Positions 41,657-50,120 of a DNA stretch of 64,000 nucleotides are shown piece after piece. A model generated the notes under the pieces. It worked only from the letters and a program-made list of their open reading frames with translations, made no database searches and was not told the origin of the DNA. Numbering within the stretch: position 1 is the first letter of the stretch; each line of letters begins with the position of its first letter. The DNA is taken from the NCBI RefSeq assembly GCF_000369005.1, contig NZ_KB849765.1:1021881-1085880 (forward strand). The letters run 5' to 3'. Both the position numbers and the translations under genes were made by a program. Origin of the DNA: Acinetobacter beijerinckii CIP 110307 (GTDB taxonomy: Bacteria; Pseudomonadota; Gammaproteobacteria; Pseudomonadales; Moraxellaceae).

Positions 41657-42019
41657 ATGATTATGAAAAATACAATAGGTATAGTTTCTACTTTAGTGCT
41701 ATCGGCGGTGATGTTCACTGGTTGCCAAAATATGAGTGCATCTGACCAACGAATTGGTGCAGCAGCGCTTGGTGGTGCTGTCGGTGGTGGTGTAGGAAAT
41801 CATGTCGGTGGTGGTCTTGGCGCTGGTGTCGGTGCAGCGGCAGGTGCTGGTGTCGGTGCAAATGCCAAAGGTGGTAGTAGCAGTTCTACAACAAGTAGTG
41901 CGATTGGTGCAGGTATTGGTTCTGTGATCGGTAAATCAATTTTTGGTGGTAATTCTGGCGCAGCAATTGGTGGTGCAATCGGTGGTGGCGCTGGTGCTGC
42001 GATTCAAGAAAAGAAATAG
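41657..42019 (+). CDS. Glycine-zipper lipoprotein (second of a tandem pair)
   Basis: 120 residues, paralogous to the gene at 41086. Lipobox MFTGC, then SASDQRIGAAALGGAVGGG matching SPESKRIGSAAIGGG of the neighbour, followed by the same Gly/Ala zipper and a shared NAKG segment. Starts ATG 41657 or ATG 41663, both after AGGAG. Arose most simply by tandem duplication. Confidence 0.8.
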   Translation: MIMKNTIGIVSTLVLSAVMFTGCQNMSASDQRIGAAALGGAVGGGVGNHVGGGLGAGVGAAAGAGVGANAKGGSSSSTTSSAIGAGIGSVIGKSIFGGNSGAAIGGAIGGGAGAAIQEKK

Positions 42020-42040
42020 TAAAGTCTTGAGTTTTAATCA

Positions 42041-42072
42041 ATAAGCCTGCATTTTGCGGGCTTATGTTTTTT
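42041..42072 (+). terminator. Terminator after second glycine-zipper gene
   Basis: ATAAGCCTGCA / TGCGGGCTTAT (one T-G pair), loop TTT, then G and six T. Confidence 0.88.
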
Positions 42073-42082
42073 AATTACACCA

Positions 42083-42571
42083 TCAAGAAACAGTGGCTTT
42101 GGTTTTTTTTCGACGGATATATAAAACTTTTTCAACTTCCGCGATACGTGTGCCTGCTTCATCTACAATATTGAGTGTGTAATGGCGAAAAACAGGCTTA
42201 TGATTCTCAGCCAATTTTTTAATTTCCATTATTTCATTGGCACTGAGTTGGATGTCTGCATAGACGGTACTACGACCAGGGGAGAGGAAGTTAATAGACG
42301 CACTTTTATCCCAAACAATATATTTATGACCTAAGTGGTGCATTAAAAGAAGCATATAAAAGGGATCAACCATTGAATATAAACTGCCACCAAAATGGGT
42401 GCCGACGATATTTCTATTTTTTCTTGTAAGCGGCATTTTGATTCGAATATGGTAGTTGTCTAAATCAAATGTCTCAATCGAAATACCTGCTCCACGGTAT
42501 GGAGAGTAGTGATTGATCATAAATTTAGATATCGCTGGAATGGTTCGAATTTTTTTGAAAAAGTCTTTCAT
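42083..42571 (-). CDS. DUF4442-type hotdog-fold protein
   Basis: 162 residues. The pattern GTHFGGSLYSMVDPFYMLLL in the middle and WDKSASINFLSPG afterwards fits the DUF4442/YiiD-like thioesterase-fold proteins. Enzymatic activity is not established for this group. ATG 42571 was used; a TTG start 7 codons upstream is possible, and neither has a good ribosome site. Divergent from the following hydrolase gene. Confidence 0.75.
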   Translation of the reverse strand: MKDFFKKIRTIPAISKFMINHYSPYRGAGISIETFDLDNYHIRIKMPLTRKNRNIVGTHFGGSLYSMVDPFYMLLLMHHLGHKYIVWDKSASINFLSPGRSTVYADIQLSANEIMEIKKLAENHKPVFRHYTLNIVDEAGTRIAEVEKVLYIRRKKTKATVS

Positions 42572-42684
42572 GGTCAATTTTTTTTCTTGCAACTCTATTC
42601 ATACTCCATAAGTATCATTTTTAGTGCACCGCTGGCAATGGTTGATTTATAACCTCATCGCTTAAAACAAAATGGGAAAGAATT

Positions 42685-43557
42685 ATGCAAGCACAAGTAA
42701 AAACAGTTACCACTTCTGACCAACAAACCCTATGTGTAAAAATGTGGGGAAATGAAAAGAAAACGCCTTTGGTCTTAGTGCATGGCTATCCTGATAATCA
42801 GGAAGTATGGGAACCCATCATTGAACGATTAGTCGATGACTATTATGTTGTGACTTATGATGTACGTGGTGCAGGTCTATCATCGATTCCAAAACGTATT
42901 AAAGATTATCGTTTGCCACGTTTATCGTTAGATTTACAGGAAGTTGTTGATCAAGTACTACCGAATCGTGATTTTCATATGGCAGCACATGATTGGGGAT
43001 CATTACAGTCATGGGAATCAGTGACTGAGCCAAAACTTAAAGGTCGCTTATTATCTTATACGACCATTTCAGGTCCTTGCTTAGATCATGCTTCATTATA
43101 TTTACGCGAAAAATTTAAAGCAGCACCAAGTAATGTCCTAAAAATGTTGACTAAATCTTGGTACATTGGTGCGTTTCATTTACCTTTGATCGCACCAACG
43201 GTGTGGACTTTTTTTAGCCCAGAAAAATGGGGTAAAATTTTAAATGGCTTAGAGAAAAAGAAAGATTTACCTCTAAATGCCAATATTGTAGCGGATGGTA
43301 AGTATGGTATTAACTTATATCGCGCGAACTTTATTCCATCTCTTACCCAACCACGTCAACGTTATGCACAATGCCCTGTTCAAGCAATTGTGTTAAAAAG
43401 AGATGCGTTTGTAAGCCCAGAATATATCACTGAATCAATGCCAAAATGGGTTGAAAAATTTGAATATACTGAGCTTGATGCGAATCACTGGGCGGTACTG
43501 AGCCAGCCAGAAAAAATTGCCGATTATATTCGCCAATTTATCGTGAAAAATGCATAA
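42685..43557 (+). CDS. Alpha/beta hydrolase, epoxide hydrolase/dehalogenase type
   Basis: 290 residues. Oxyanion motif HGYPDNQEVW near residue 35, nucleophile elbow AAHDWGSLQSW with Asp as nucleophile near residue 105, and terminal His in DANHWAVLSQPEKIADYI. An Asp nucleophile in HDWG points to the epoxide-hydrolase or haloalkane-dehalogenase branch rather than Ser esterases. Substrate unknown. No signal peptide. GGGAAAG precedes the ATG. Confidence 0.82.
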   Translation: MQAQVKTVTTSDQQTLCVKMWGNEKKTPLVLVHGYPDNQEVWEPIIERLVDDYYVVTYDVRGAGLSSIPKRIKDYRLPRLSLDLQEVVDQVLPNRDFHMAAHDWGSLQSWESVTEPKLKGRLLSYTTISGPCLDHASLYLREKFKAAPSNVLKMLTKSWYIGAFHLPLIAPTVWTFFSPEKWGKILNGLEKKKDLPLNANIVADGKYGINLYRANFIPSLTQPRQRYAQCPVQAIVLKRDAFVSPEYITESMPKWVEKFEYTELDANHWAVLSQPEKIADYIRQFIVKNA

Positions 43558-43633
43558 ATAAAAATCAACTGACAGCAATCGTAGAATTTAAACTCTGTTA
43601 GAATGGCGCCCTCGTTTCATTTAGTTCAAAGTT

Positions 43634-44998
43634 ATGTTCGCGATTATTGCAGCGGTTGCTGTCATGTTCGGCCTTTCCTTGGGGCGAGTTCCAGTTGTTT
43701 TTGCACTTGTAATTGGAGCTTTAACGGGAGGTTTGTTGGCTGGCCTAGGGGTACAAGGTACTTTAGATGCATTTAATAATGGTCTAGGAGGCGGTGCTCA
43801 AATTGCACTTGCTTATGGGGTACTCGGTGCTTTTGCTTTGGCGCTTGCTCGTTCTGGCTTACCTGATTTACTCGCTTATAAATTAGTTAAAAGTCTAAAA
43901 AATGATGCAGATGTTCGTGCTCAGAAAAAGGTGAAATTTCTCATTTTTCTCACAGTTGGCGCGGCTGCAGTGGCATCACAAAATGTCATTCCAGTGCACA
44001 TTGCATTCATTCCAGTTTTAATCCCACCGTTATTAACTGTTTTTAACCATCTGCGCTTAGACCGTAGAGCGATTGCATGTGTGCTGACCTTCGGCTTAGT
44101 TGCAACGTATATGTTCCTGCCAATGGGATTTGGTGCGATCTTCTTGAATGATATTTTGGCGCACAATATTAATCATTTTGGTCAAAGCTATGGCTTCCAT
44201 ATCAGCAATGACCAAATTCCGCGTGCAATGTTGATTCCTGTATCAGGGATGTTCTTGGGGATGTTAACAGCGGTTTTTATCAGTTATCGTAAACCTAGAG
44301 ATTACCAAGACAAAGCATTACATAACGTAACTCGTAGTATTGTGGGGGAAATGACCCAAGAACAACAAGCACCACAGATTGCAAAGTTCACATTATTCAT
44401 GGCCGCATTTGCGATTCTTGCAACGATTGTCGTGCAACTCTATTCAGATTCAATGATTGTCGCTGGCTTAGTCGGTGTAGCAATCCTCAGTTGTGCTGGA
44501 ATCTTCAAGTGGAAAGAAGCCGATGATGTGATTGTGACAGGTATGCGTATGATGGCACTGGTAGGTTTTACCATGATTGCTGCACAAGGTTTTGCTGCGG
44601 TCATTGAAGCAACCAATCAAGTTCCTGAGCTTGTCAAAGCAACAGCAGGTTGGATTGGGGATAGTAAAGCCTTAGCGGCATTTGTCATGCTTTTGGTCGG
44701 TCTGTTGATCACGCTTGGTATCGGTTCTTCATTTTCTACTGTACCAATCTTAGCCATTATGTATGTGCCATTATGTTTACAGTTTGGTTTTAGTCCAATG
44801 GCAACGATTGCAATCATTGGTACTGCTGCTGCATTAGGTGATGCAGGCTCTCCAGCTTCAGATTCAACACTTGGACCAACATCGGGTTTGAATATGGATG
44901 GTCAACATGATCATATGAGAGATAGTGTTGTACCGACCTTTTTGCATTTCAATATACCTTTGATCATTTTTGGCTGGATTGCTGCGATGATTTTATAA
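43634..44998 (+). CDS. Na+/H+ antiporter-family (YuiF-like) transporter
   Basis: 454 residues with about eleven membrane segments and the features of the NhaC/YuiF-type Na_H_antiporter family: GGGAQIALAYGVLGAFALAL near residue 50, and ALGDAGSPASDSTLGPTSGL near the end. Some relatives act as amino-acid (e.g. histidine) transporters, so the substrate is open. Monocistronic, closed by its own terminator. Confidence 0.82.
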   Translation: MFAIIAAVAVMFGLSLGRVPVVFALVIGALTGGLLAGLGVQGTLDAFNNGLGGGAQIALAYGVLGAFALALARSGLPDLLAYKLVKSLKNDADVRAQKKVKFLIFLTVGAAAVASQNVIPVHIAFIPVLIPPLLTVFNHLRLDRRAIACVLTFGLVATYMFLPMGFGAIFLNDILAHNINHFGQSYGFHISNDQIPRAMLIPVSGMFLGMLTAVFISYRKPRDYQDKALHNVTRSIVGEMTQEQQAPQIAKFTLFMAAFAILATIVVQLYSDSMIVAGLVGVAILSCAGIFKWKEADDVIVTGMRMMALVGFTMIAAQGFAAVIEATNQVPELVKATAGWIGDSKALAAFVMLLVGLLITLGIGSSFSTVPILAIMYVPLCLQFGFSPMATIAIIGTAAALGDAGSPASDSTLGPTSGLNMDGQHDHMRDSVVPTFLHFNIPLIIFGWIAAMIL

Positions 44999-45016
44999 AA
45001 AATTAAAACTCTATTT

Positions 45017-45041
45017 AGGCTCTATTTATAGAGCCTTTTTA
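45017..45041 (+). terminator. Terminator after the antiporter gene
   Basis: AGGCTCTA / TAGAGCCT, 4-base loop, then six T. Confidence 0.88.
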
Positions 45042-45454
45042 TTGTTTGAGAAATACATCACAGAAAAATTTTTTTTAATAATACAGATATCAAAATAATA
45101 ATATGTGTTATGACATTTTTTGTCTCTTTATTGATCTATTTGTATAATGCTGTCATTTTATTATTTTCAGATTATTTATATTTTTAAGTTATTTTAAAAT
45201 GTATTATTTAAAATAACTTTACTATTTTGATTGGATATTTAAAGTATACAAAAAAGCTAGGTTTTATAGTGACTTAAATTGACTAAATTTGTCGGAATTA
45301 TAATTTTTTACATATTTTTACAAATATAATTTTATATTATTCAGTGTTTTATAAATATAAATAAAATAGTCGGATTTCATCTGTATTGCATAATGTAAAA
45401 AATAATGTCTATTATTATGTACAAGATAGATAATTTGTTAAAGAGGTTGTTTGA
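45042..45454. other. AT-rich regulatory stretch upstream of the OmpW gene
   Basis: About 410 bases of very A/T-rich DNA without a supported ORF. It holds a perfect 13-base inverted repeat (45186-45219). It is a likely H-NS-bound or otherwise regulated promoter region; no single -35/-10 pair stands out. Confidence 0.5.
45186..45219. repeat. Inverted repeat upstream of the OmpW gene
   Basis: AAGTTATTTTAAA / TTTAAAATAACTT, perfect 13-base arms with an 8-base centre, 236 bases before the start codon. Operator or cruciform; no known regulator site was recognised. Confidence 0.5.
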
Positions 45455-46039
45455 ATGTTAAAAAAAATATTAGTTGTTGCATTATTGGGGTTATCTTCAA
45501 CGGCTTTTGCAGGCGGATTTCAAGTCAAGGTCGGTGCGAGTTTAATTGATCCAACGGCAGATACAACTCTAAAAGCAGATGCGGTAGTTAAAGGTGATTA
45601 TGAATTTGCATTTACACCTTCGGTTGAATATTTCTTTGGAGATACTCCATTTTCAGCTGAAATTTTACTAGCAAATCCAATTAATCATGATGTGTTATTA
45701 AATGGTGAAAAAGTGGCGAGTGTTCGCCAGTTGCCACCAACCATTACAGCAAAATATAACTTTAAAAACGCAAGTCGTTTTACACCATATATTGGCGTTG
45801 GTGGTACAGCATTTATTGCATGGCACGAAAAGGGCGTTGCTGATGACGTAAAAAATGCCTATGGATTTGCAGGCCAATTGGGTTTTAACTTCCAACCAGC
45901 AGATGCGAAAAACTGGGGTGTATACATGGACGTCCGTTATGCAGACATCAGCCCTGAAGTGAAGTTAATTGATGGGACTAAATTTGATTTAGATCTTAAC
46001 CCAGTAGTTTATACCTTGGGTTATAGCTATAAGTTCTAA
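45455..46039 (+). CDS. ompW: OmpW-family outer-membrane protein
   Basis: 194 residues: signal peptide ending TAFA-GG, then an eight-stranded barrel. Seen: FQVKVGASLIDP (first strand), PPTITAKYNFKNASRFTPYI, GVGGTAFIAWHEK and a C-terminal TLGYSYKF with terminal Phe for Bam assembly. OmpW proteins form small hydrophobic channels, and in Acinetobacter are linked to iron and colistin responses. GAGG lies upstream. Long A/T-rich upstream region suggests environmental regulation. Confidence 0.9.
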   Translation: MLKKILVVALLGLSSTAFAGGFQVKVGASLIDPTADTTLKADAVVKGDYEFAFTPSVEYFFGDTPFSAEILLANPINHDVLLNGEKVASVRQLPPTITAKYNFKNASRFTPYIGVGGTAFIAWHEKGVADDVKNAYGFAGQLGFNFQPADAKNWGVYMDVRYADISPEVKLIDGTKFDLDLNPVVYTLGYSYKF

Positions 46040-46052
46040 ATTATATCCTAGT

Positions 46053-46081
46053 AAAAACCTCACTTAATGTGAGGTTTTTTT
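46053..46081. terminator. ompW terminator
   Basis: AAAAACCTCAC / GTGAGGTTTTT with loop TTAAT, then T. Confidence 0.92.
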
Positions 46082-46177
46082 ATTTCTCAGATTTTCAATT
46101 TCAATATAAAAAGCTACAAGTTGTAAGCATCGGATTTTGTATTCTCAAAATAAGGTCATTGTTTTAGGAAGCAAAAA

Positions 46178-46528
46178 GTGAAAATTGTTATAGCACCAAT
46201 ATTATTGCTTATGTCTTTATTGATGTTTTCTCAAACGCACGCTGCTAGTTTTTCCTGTAAAGCCGTTAAATTAAAAACAGAGCAACAGATTTGTAATACT
46301 CGTGAACTTAATGATGCTGATGTCAAGCTTGCAACAACATACCAAATTATTTTACATGCTTTACCAATGGGCGGCCGAGATGCAGAGAAAGATCGACAGT
46401 TTGCATGGTTAAAACAGCGTAATAGCTGTGGAGCAAAGAACAGTTGTATTAAAACCGCGTATCTACAGCGCCAACAGCAGCTTGATCAACTATTACAAGA
46501 GCGTGTTTTAAGTAATGGACCATTCTAA
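46178..46528 (+). CDS. Secreted LprI-like small protein
   Basis: 116 residues with a signal peptide (cleavage near THAA-S). Four Cys (FSC, QQIC, NSCGAKNSC) lie in a pattern matching the lysozyme-inhibitor LprI-like N-terminal domain (PF07007). Typical of short periplasmic proteins of unknown or inhibitor function. Start is GTG 46178 with AGGAAG upstream. Between ompW and htpG. Confidence 0.72.
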   Translation: MKIVIAPILLLMSLLMFSQTHAASFSCKAVKLKTEQQICNTRELNDADVKLATTYQIILHALPMGGRDAEKDRQFAWLKQRNSCGAKNSCIKTAYLQRQQQLDQLLQERVLSNGPF

Positions 46529-46633
46529 TTTGATTTTTAATTGAAATAATCGTTTTTTAGGATTGAAAAATCCAAGATATGCACCATTCATAAATCATTC
46601 CAAAGATTAAGCCTCACAGATAAGGAGTGATTT

Positions 46634-48556
46634 ATGACTGAACAAGTTGCACAAAATTATAGTTTCCAAGCTGAAGTTGCTCAGTTATTGCATTTGGTAA
46701 CGCATTCTCTTTATTCCAACCCAGAAATTTTCCTACGTGAGTTGGTTTCTAACGCATCTGATGCGTGTGATAAATTGCGTTTCGAAGGAATTAATCATCC
46801 TGATTATTATGAAAATGATCCAAATTTACGTGTGCGTGTCAGTTTAGATAAAGACAATAAAACACTTACGATTTCGGACAATGGTATTGGTTTAAGCCAG
46901 CAAGAGGCGATTGAAAATCTAGGTACGATTGCAAAATCAGGCACCAAAGATTTTATGTCAAAATTAAGCGGTGATCAGAAAGCTGATGCGCAATTGATTG
47001 GTCAGTTTGGTGTTGGTTTTTATTCAGGCTTCATTGTTGCTGATAAAATTACTGTTGAATCACGCCGTGCAGGTTTAGATCACGCGGAAGGTGTGCGCTG
47101 GATTAGTGGCGGCACGGGTGAGTTTGAAGTCCAAACAATTGAGAAAGAAAGTCGTGGTACGGATATCATTTTGCATTTACGTGATGATGCACTCGAATAT
47201 TTAGAGTCTTGGAAAGTTAAACAGATCATTAATAAGTATTCAGATCACATCAGTTTGCCAATTGAAATGCAAAAAGAAGTATGGCAAGAGGAAGAGGTCG
47301 CAGAAGAAGGTGAAGAACCGAAAGGCGGTCAAATGGTCAAGACTGATGAATGGGAAGCGATCAACTCTGCAAGCGCATTATGGACGCGTAGTAAGAGTGA
47401 AATTAGTGAAGAACAATACATCGAGTTCTACAAAAACTTAAGTCACGATTTTGCAGAACCTTTGGCATGGGCGCATAACCGTGTAGAAGGCAGTACTGAA
47501 TATACCCAATTATTGTATATTCCAAGCCAAGCCAAACAGGATCTTTTCACTCGCGAAGCGAAAGCTGGCATCAAGTTGTATGTAAAACGTGTATTTATCT
47601 TAGATGAAGCGGATAATTTAATTCCAAATTATTTACGCTTTGTACAAGGTGTCGTTGATAGTGCTGATTTGCCACTGAACGTCAGCCGTGAATTATTGCA
47701 AGAAAGCCGTGATGTAAAAACCATTCGTGAAGGTAATGCACGTCGCGTGTTGACATTGATTGATGGTTTAGCGAAATCGGAAGATGAAAAAGACCAAGAG
47801 AAATTCAAGACTTTCTATACCGAGTTTGGCTCAGTGTTGAAAGAAGGTCTAGGTGAAGACACGGGTAATCGTGAGCGTATCCTCAAATTATTGCGTTATG
47901 CGACTTCAACTAGCGATGAAATCAATACTTCTTTTGCAGACTATAAAGCACGCATGAAAGAAGGGCAGAAAGCGATTTATTACGTAACTGCGGATAGCTT
48001 AACTGCTGCAAAAAATTCACCACAGCTAGAACTGTTTAAGAAAAAGGGCATTGAAGTTTTACTCATGGCAGATCGTGTGGATGAGTGGGCAATGAACTTT
48101 GTATTTGAGTTTGATGGCACACCATTACAAAATGTCTCAAAAGGTGCGGTGGATCTAGGCGACTTACAGGATGCTGAAGAGAAAAAAGCTCTAGAGCAAG
48201 CAGCAGAACAATTTAAGCCTGTAGTGGATCGTTTAAGTAGTTCATTAAAAGATAAAACTAAAGAAGTACGTGTGACTACACGTTTGGTTGACTCACCAGC
48301 ATGTTTGGTGACCAGTGAAGGTGAGCTTTCTCCGCAACTCATTCGTATGTTGAAACAAGCTGGACAAGCAGTTCCTGAGATTAAACCAACTTTAGAAATT
48401 AATCCTGAACATCCATTGGTGAAAAAATTAGAGAACTCAGCTCAGTTCGATGATTTGGCCAATGTGATTTTTGATCAGGCGGTGATTGCTGAAGGTGGTT
48501 TACCTGAAGATCCTGCGGCCTATGTGAAACGTATCAATAGCTTATTATTGAAATAA
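46634..48556 (+). CDS. htpG: Chaperone HtpG (Hsp90 family)
   Basis: Cytoplasmic ATP-dependent chaperone, 640 residues. N-terminal GHKL ATPase with [18 protein letters not shown] and [11 protein letters not shown]. The middle domain has [18 protein letters not shown] with the catalytic Arg, and a C-terminal dimerisation part follows. AAGGAG precedes the ATG. No clear heat-shock (sigma-32) promoter was picked out by eye. Ends in a UUCG terminator. Confidence 0.97.
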   Translation: MTEQVAQNYSFQAEVAQLLHLVTHSLYSNPEIFLRELVSNASDACDKLRFEGINHPDYYENDPNLRVRVSLDKDNKTLTISDNGIGLSQQEAIENLGTIAKSGTKDFMSKLSGDQKADAQLIGQFGVGFYSGFIVADKITVESRRAGLDHAEGVRWISGGTGEFEVQTIEKESRGTDIILHLRDDALEYLESWKVKQIINKYSDHISLPIEMQKEVWQEEEVAEEGEEPKGGQMVKTDEWEAINSASALWTRSKSEISEEQYIEFYKNLSHDFAEPLAWAHNRVEGSTEYTQLLYIPSQAKQDLFTREAKAGIKLYVKRVFILDEADNLIPNYLRFVQGVVDSADLPLNVSRELLQESRDVKTIREGNARRVLTLIDGLAKSEDEKDQEKFKTFYTEFGSVLKEGLGEDTGNRERILKLLRYATSTSDEINTSFADYKARMKEGQKAIYYVTADSLTAAKNSPQLELFKKKGIEVLLMADRVDEWAMNFVFEFDGTPLQNVSKGAVDLGDLQDAEEKKALEQAAEQFKPVVDRLSSSLKDKTKEVRVTTRLVDSPACLVTSEGELSPQLIRMLKQAGQAVPEIKPTLEINPEHPLVKKLENSAQFDDLANVIFDQAVIAEGGLPEDPAAYVKRINSLLLK

Positions 48557-48566
48557 GTGCTTTGAT

Positions 48567-48595
48567 AAAAACCTCTGCTTCGGCGGAGGTTTTTT
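48567..48595 (+). terminator. htpG terminator
   Basis: AAAACCTCTGC / GCGGAGGTTTT (one T-G pair) with TTCG loop and T-run. Confidence 0.92.
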
Positions 48596-48600
48596 ATGCG

Positions 48601-48626
48601 TGTGGATAACTTTAAAGTTATCCACA
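48601..48626. promoter_or_regulatory. Palindrome of two perfect DnaA boxes
   Basis: TGTGGATAA (48601-48609), then CTTTAAAG, then TTATCCACA (48618-48626): two consensus high-affinity DnaA boxes in inverted orientation forming one perfect 26-base palindrome. It lies 44 bases after htpG. No A/T-rich unwinding element, dnaA or dnaN lies beside it, so it is not the replication origin on this evidence. Confidence 0.75.
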
Positions 48627-48644
48627 GTGGTGCTGCTATTTCCA

Positions 48645-48797
48645 TCAGAAGTGCGCTTCAAAGCTCATCTGATAGCTGAAATGATTACCTTGTTTATCTG
48701 CAGGAATGTTTAAATAGTTCAGTTCATTTTGCATATACGGTCAATTACACCAGAGCGATCATTTTCAAAAAAATAATACAGTCCTAAGTCACTTATG
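48645..48797 (-). pseudogene. Decayed C-terminal end of an outer-membrane barrel protein
   Basis: On the minus strand, codons encoding NYLNIPADKQGNHFSYQM then SFEAHF and a stop at 48645 look like the last strands of a barrel, with terminal Phe. Just upstream, another frame reads SDLGLYYFFENDRSGVIDR. The two join only through a frameshift near 48732, and stop codons lie beyond. No start or ribosome site. Looks like the remnant of a gene once downstream of the 48840 gene; the parent family is not recognised. Confidence 0.4.
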
Positions 48798-48802
48798 TTT
48801 TA

Positions 48803-48832
48803 AATGCCCCCCTGAGTACTCAAGAGGGCATT
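48803..48832 (-). terminator. Possible terminator of the 48840 gene
   Basis: AATGCCC / GGGCATT with a 16-base loop, 8 bases beyond the stop on the minus strand, followed there by TTTAAAAC. Weak T-tract. Confidence 0.5.
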
Positions 48833-48839
48833 GTAATCA

Positions 48840-49949
48840 TTAGAATAGGGTTTCAAGTCGAACGAAGGTACTCACAAAGTGATTACGATCAGCTCGGTGG
48901 TCATTCAGATAGCTCACATCACCTTGTACATAGAACCATTCACGCCAAAGTGGTTGACGCCATGATACGAATGGCCCCCAGCTATTTAAGCGTAAATCAT
49001 TGTTGTTATAATAACCGCCTGTGTAAATCCCATAATTAAAGTTGTTATGTGCAAAGAATTGATGCTGACGGAATATTCGATTATCCCACCATAAGTCATC
49101 ATCTTGTTTATCTGCATAAGTTAAAGTGAATTGATTTGATAAAAAAGGTTGATTTGGTCGAGCATGAATTAACTCTAATTTCGTGCGGAGATAATTTTCA
49201 CTTTTACTCCCATAACGATAGATTTGTTCAGCGTTAAAATGAAAATCGTTATCTAATTCCCAGTGCTTTTCACCTTTTAAACGAAGATAAACATCATCTC
49301 CTGAACGTAGACCTATATCTGCATCTGTTTCAAAGGGAATTTTTTTAGAAAAATTTGACCAACGTAGCGCGATGGAACCATTACTGTCACGTGTTTGTTT
49401 AGAATCAAATCGTTTATCAGGATCTTGATTCGGTTGGTTATTGGTATTAGTAATATTGTTATCAAACTCATCATCCAAAGAGTCATCACCAAACACCACA
49501 CTTAGTTTTTTTTCTAATGTTGGAAGTTTAATTTTACCGCGAATACGAGGTTTAACTTCGTACTGATCATATTCATTCCAATAGTTATCTAGCATAAAGC
49601 GAATCGTAGCATTTGCAGGTTTTTCAGGATCAACATCACCAAACCAATCATCAATTTTGACAGAAGTTTTGTCAGCCCAATTGCGAATATCACGTTGTTT
49701 GCGATCAAGCCAAGTTTTGTCTTCAGTTTCAGATGTCGGTGGAACAATCGGGTAGTTAGCCTGTTCAGGGAGTATTGTTGGCGTTGCATCCACCAACTTT
49801 GGAACATAGTCTAAAAAATCCTCGCTATTTTTGCTATTAGGCTCATGCGTTTGCTGCTCAGTAGCATGTGTCAGTGTCGCCGTACCTAAAGAAAGTGCAA
49901 TTAAGCTATAAAATATACGAATTGATACCGTTGGTTGCAAAATATTCAT
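48840..49949 (-). CDS. Outer-membrane beta-barrel protein of unknown function
   Basis: 369 residues. N-terminal signal-like segment ending ATEQ. A polar, Pro-rich region (about 30-100) is followed by alternating aromatic/polar strands, for example DNYWNEYDQYEVKPRIRGKI and YGIYTGGYYNNNDLRLNSWG. The C-terminus VSTFVRLETLF ends in Phe as barrel proteins do. An Asp/Asn-rich insertion lies near residues 150-185. I do not recognise the family. No good Shine-Dalgarno is seen. Monocistronic; a decayed barrel fragment lies downstream. Confidence 0.7.
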   Translation of the reverse strand: MNILQPTVSIRIFYSLIALSLGTATLTHATEQQTHEPNSKNSEDFLDYVPKLVDATPTILPEQANYPIVPPTSETEDKTWLDRKQRDIRNWADKTSVKIDDWFGDVDPEKPANATIRFMLDNYWNEYDQYEVKPRIRGKIKLPTLEKKLSVVFGDDSLDDEFDNNITNTNNQPNQDPDKRFDSKQTRDSNGSIALRWSNFSKKIPFETDADIGLRSGDDVYLRLKGEKHWELDNDFHFNAEQIYRYGSKSENYLRTKLELIHARPNQPFLSNQFTLTYADKQDDDLWWDNRIFRQHQFFAHNNFNYGIYTGGYYNNNDLRLNSWGPFVSWRQPLWREWFYVQGDVSYLNDHRADRNHFVSTFVRLETLF

Positions 49950-50061
49950 GATTCAAACTTTTATGTTGTTCTTCGTTTAACTTTTGATTATTTCATTAAT
50001 AAAATCAATAGATAGACACAAAAAGCTGCAAAACAGAATGATATTGTTGTACTGAAATTAA

Positions 50062-50099
50062 ATAAGCCATCAACTACTCATCAAGTAGTGATGACTTAT
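50062..50099 (-). terminator. Probable terminator of the 50121 operon
   Basis: A 16-pair stem with one bulge and one G-T pair (minus strand ATAAGTCATCACTACT with AGTAGTTGATGGCTTAT), loop TGATG, then TTAATTTC. It lies 22 bases after the stop. Confidence 0.55.
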
Positions 50100-50120
50100 G
50101 GTATTCGTAGATTTAATTAT

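Noticed and set aside
48601..48626. DnaA palindrome read as a terminator for htpG
   Set aside because: A proper UUCG terminator ends just before it, and no T-tract follows the palindrome on either strand.
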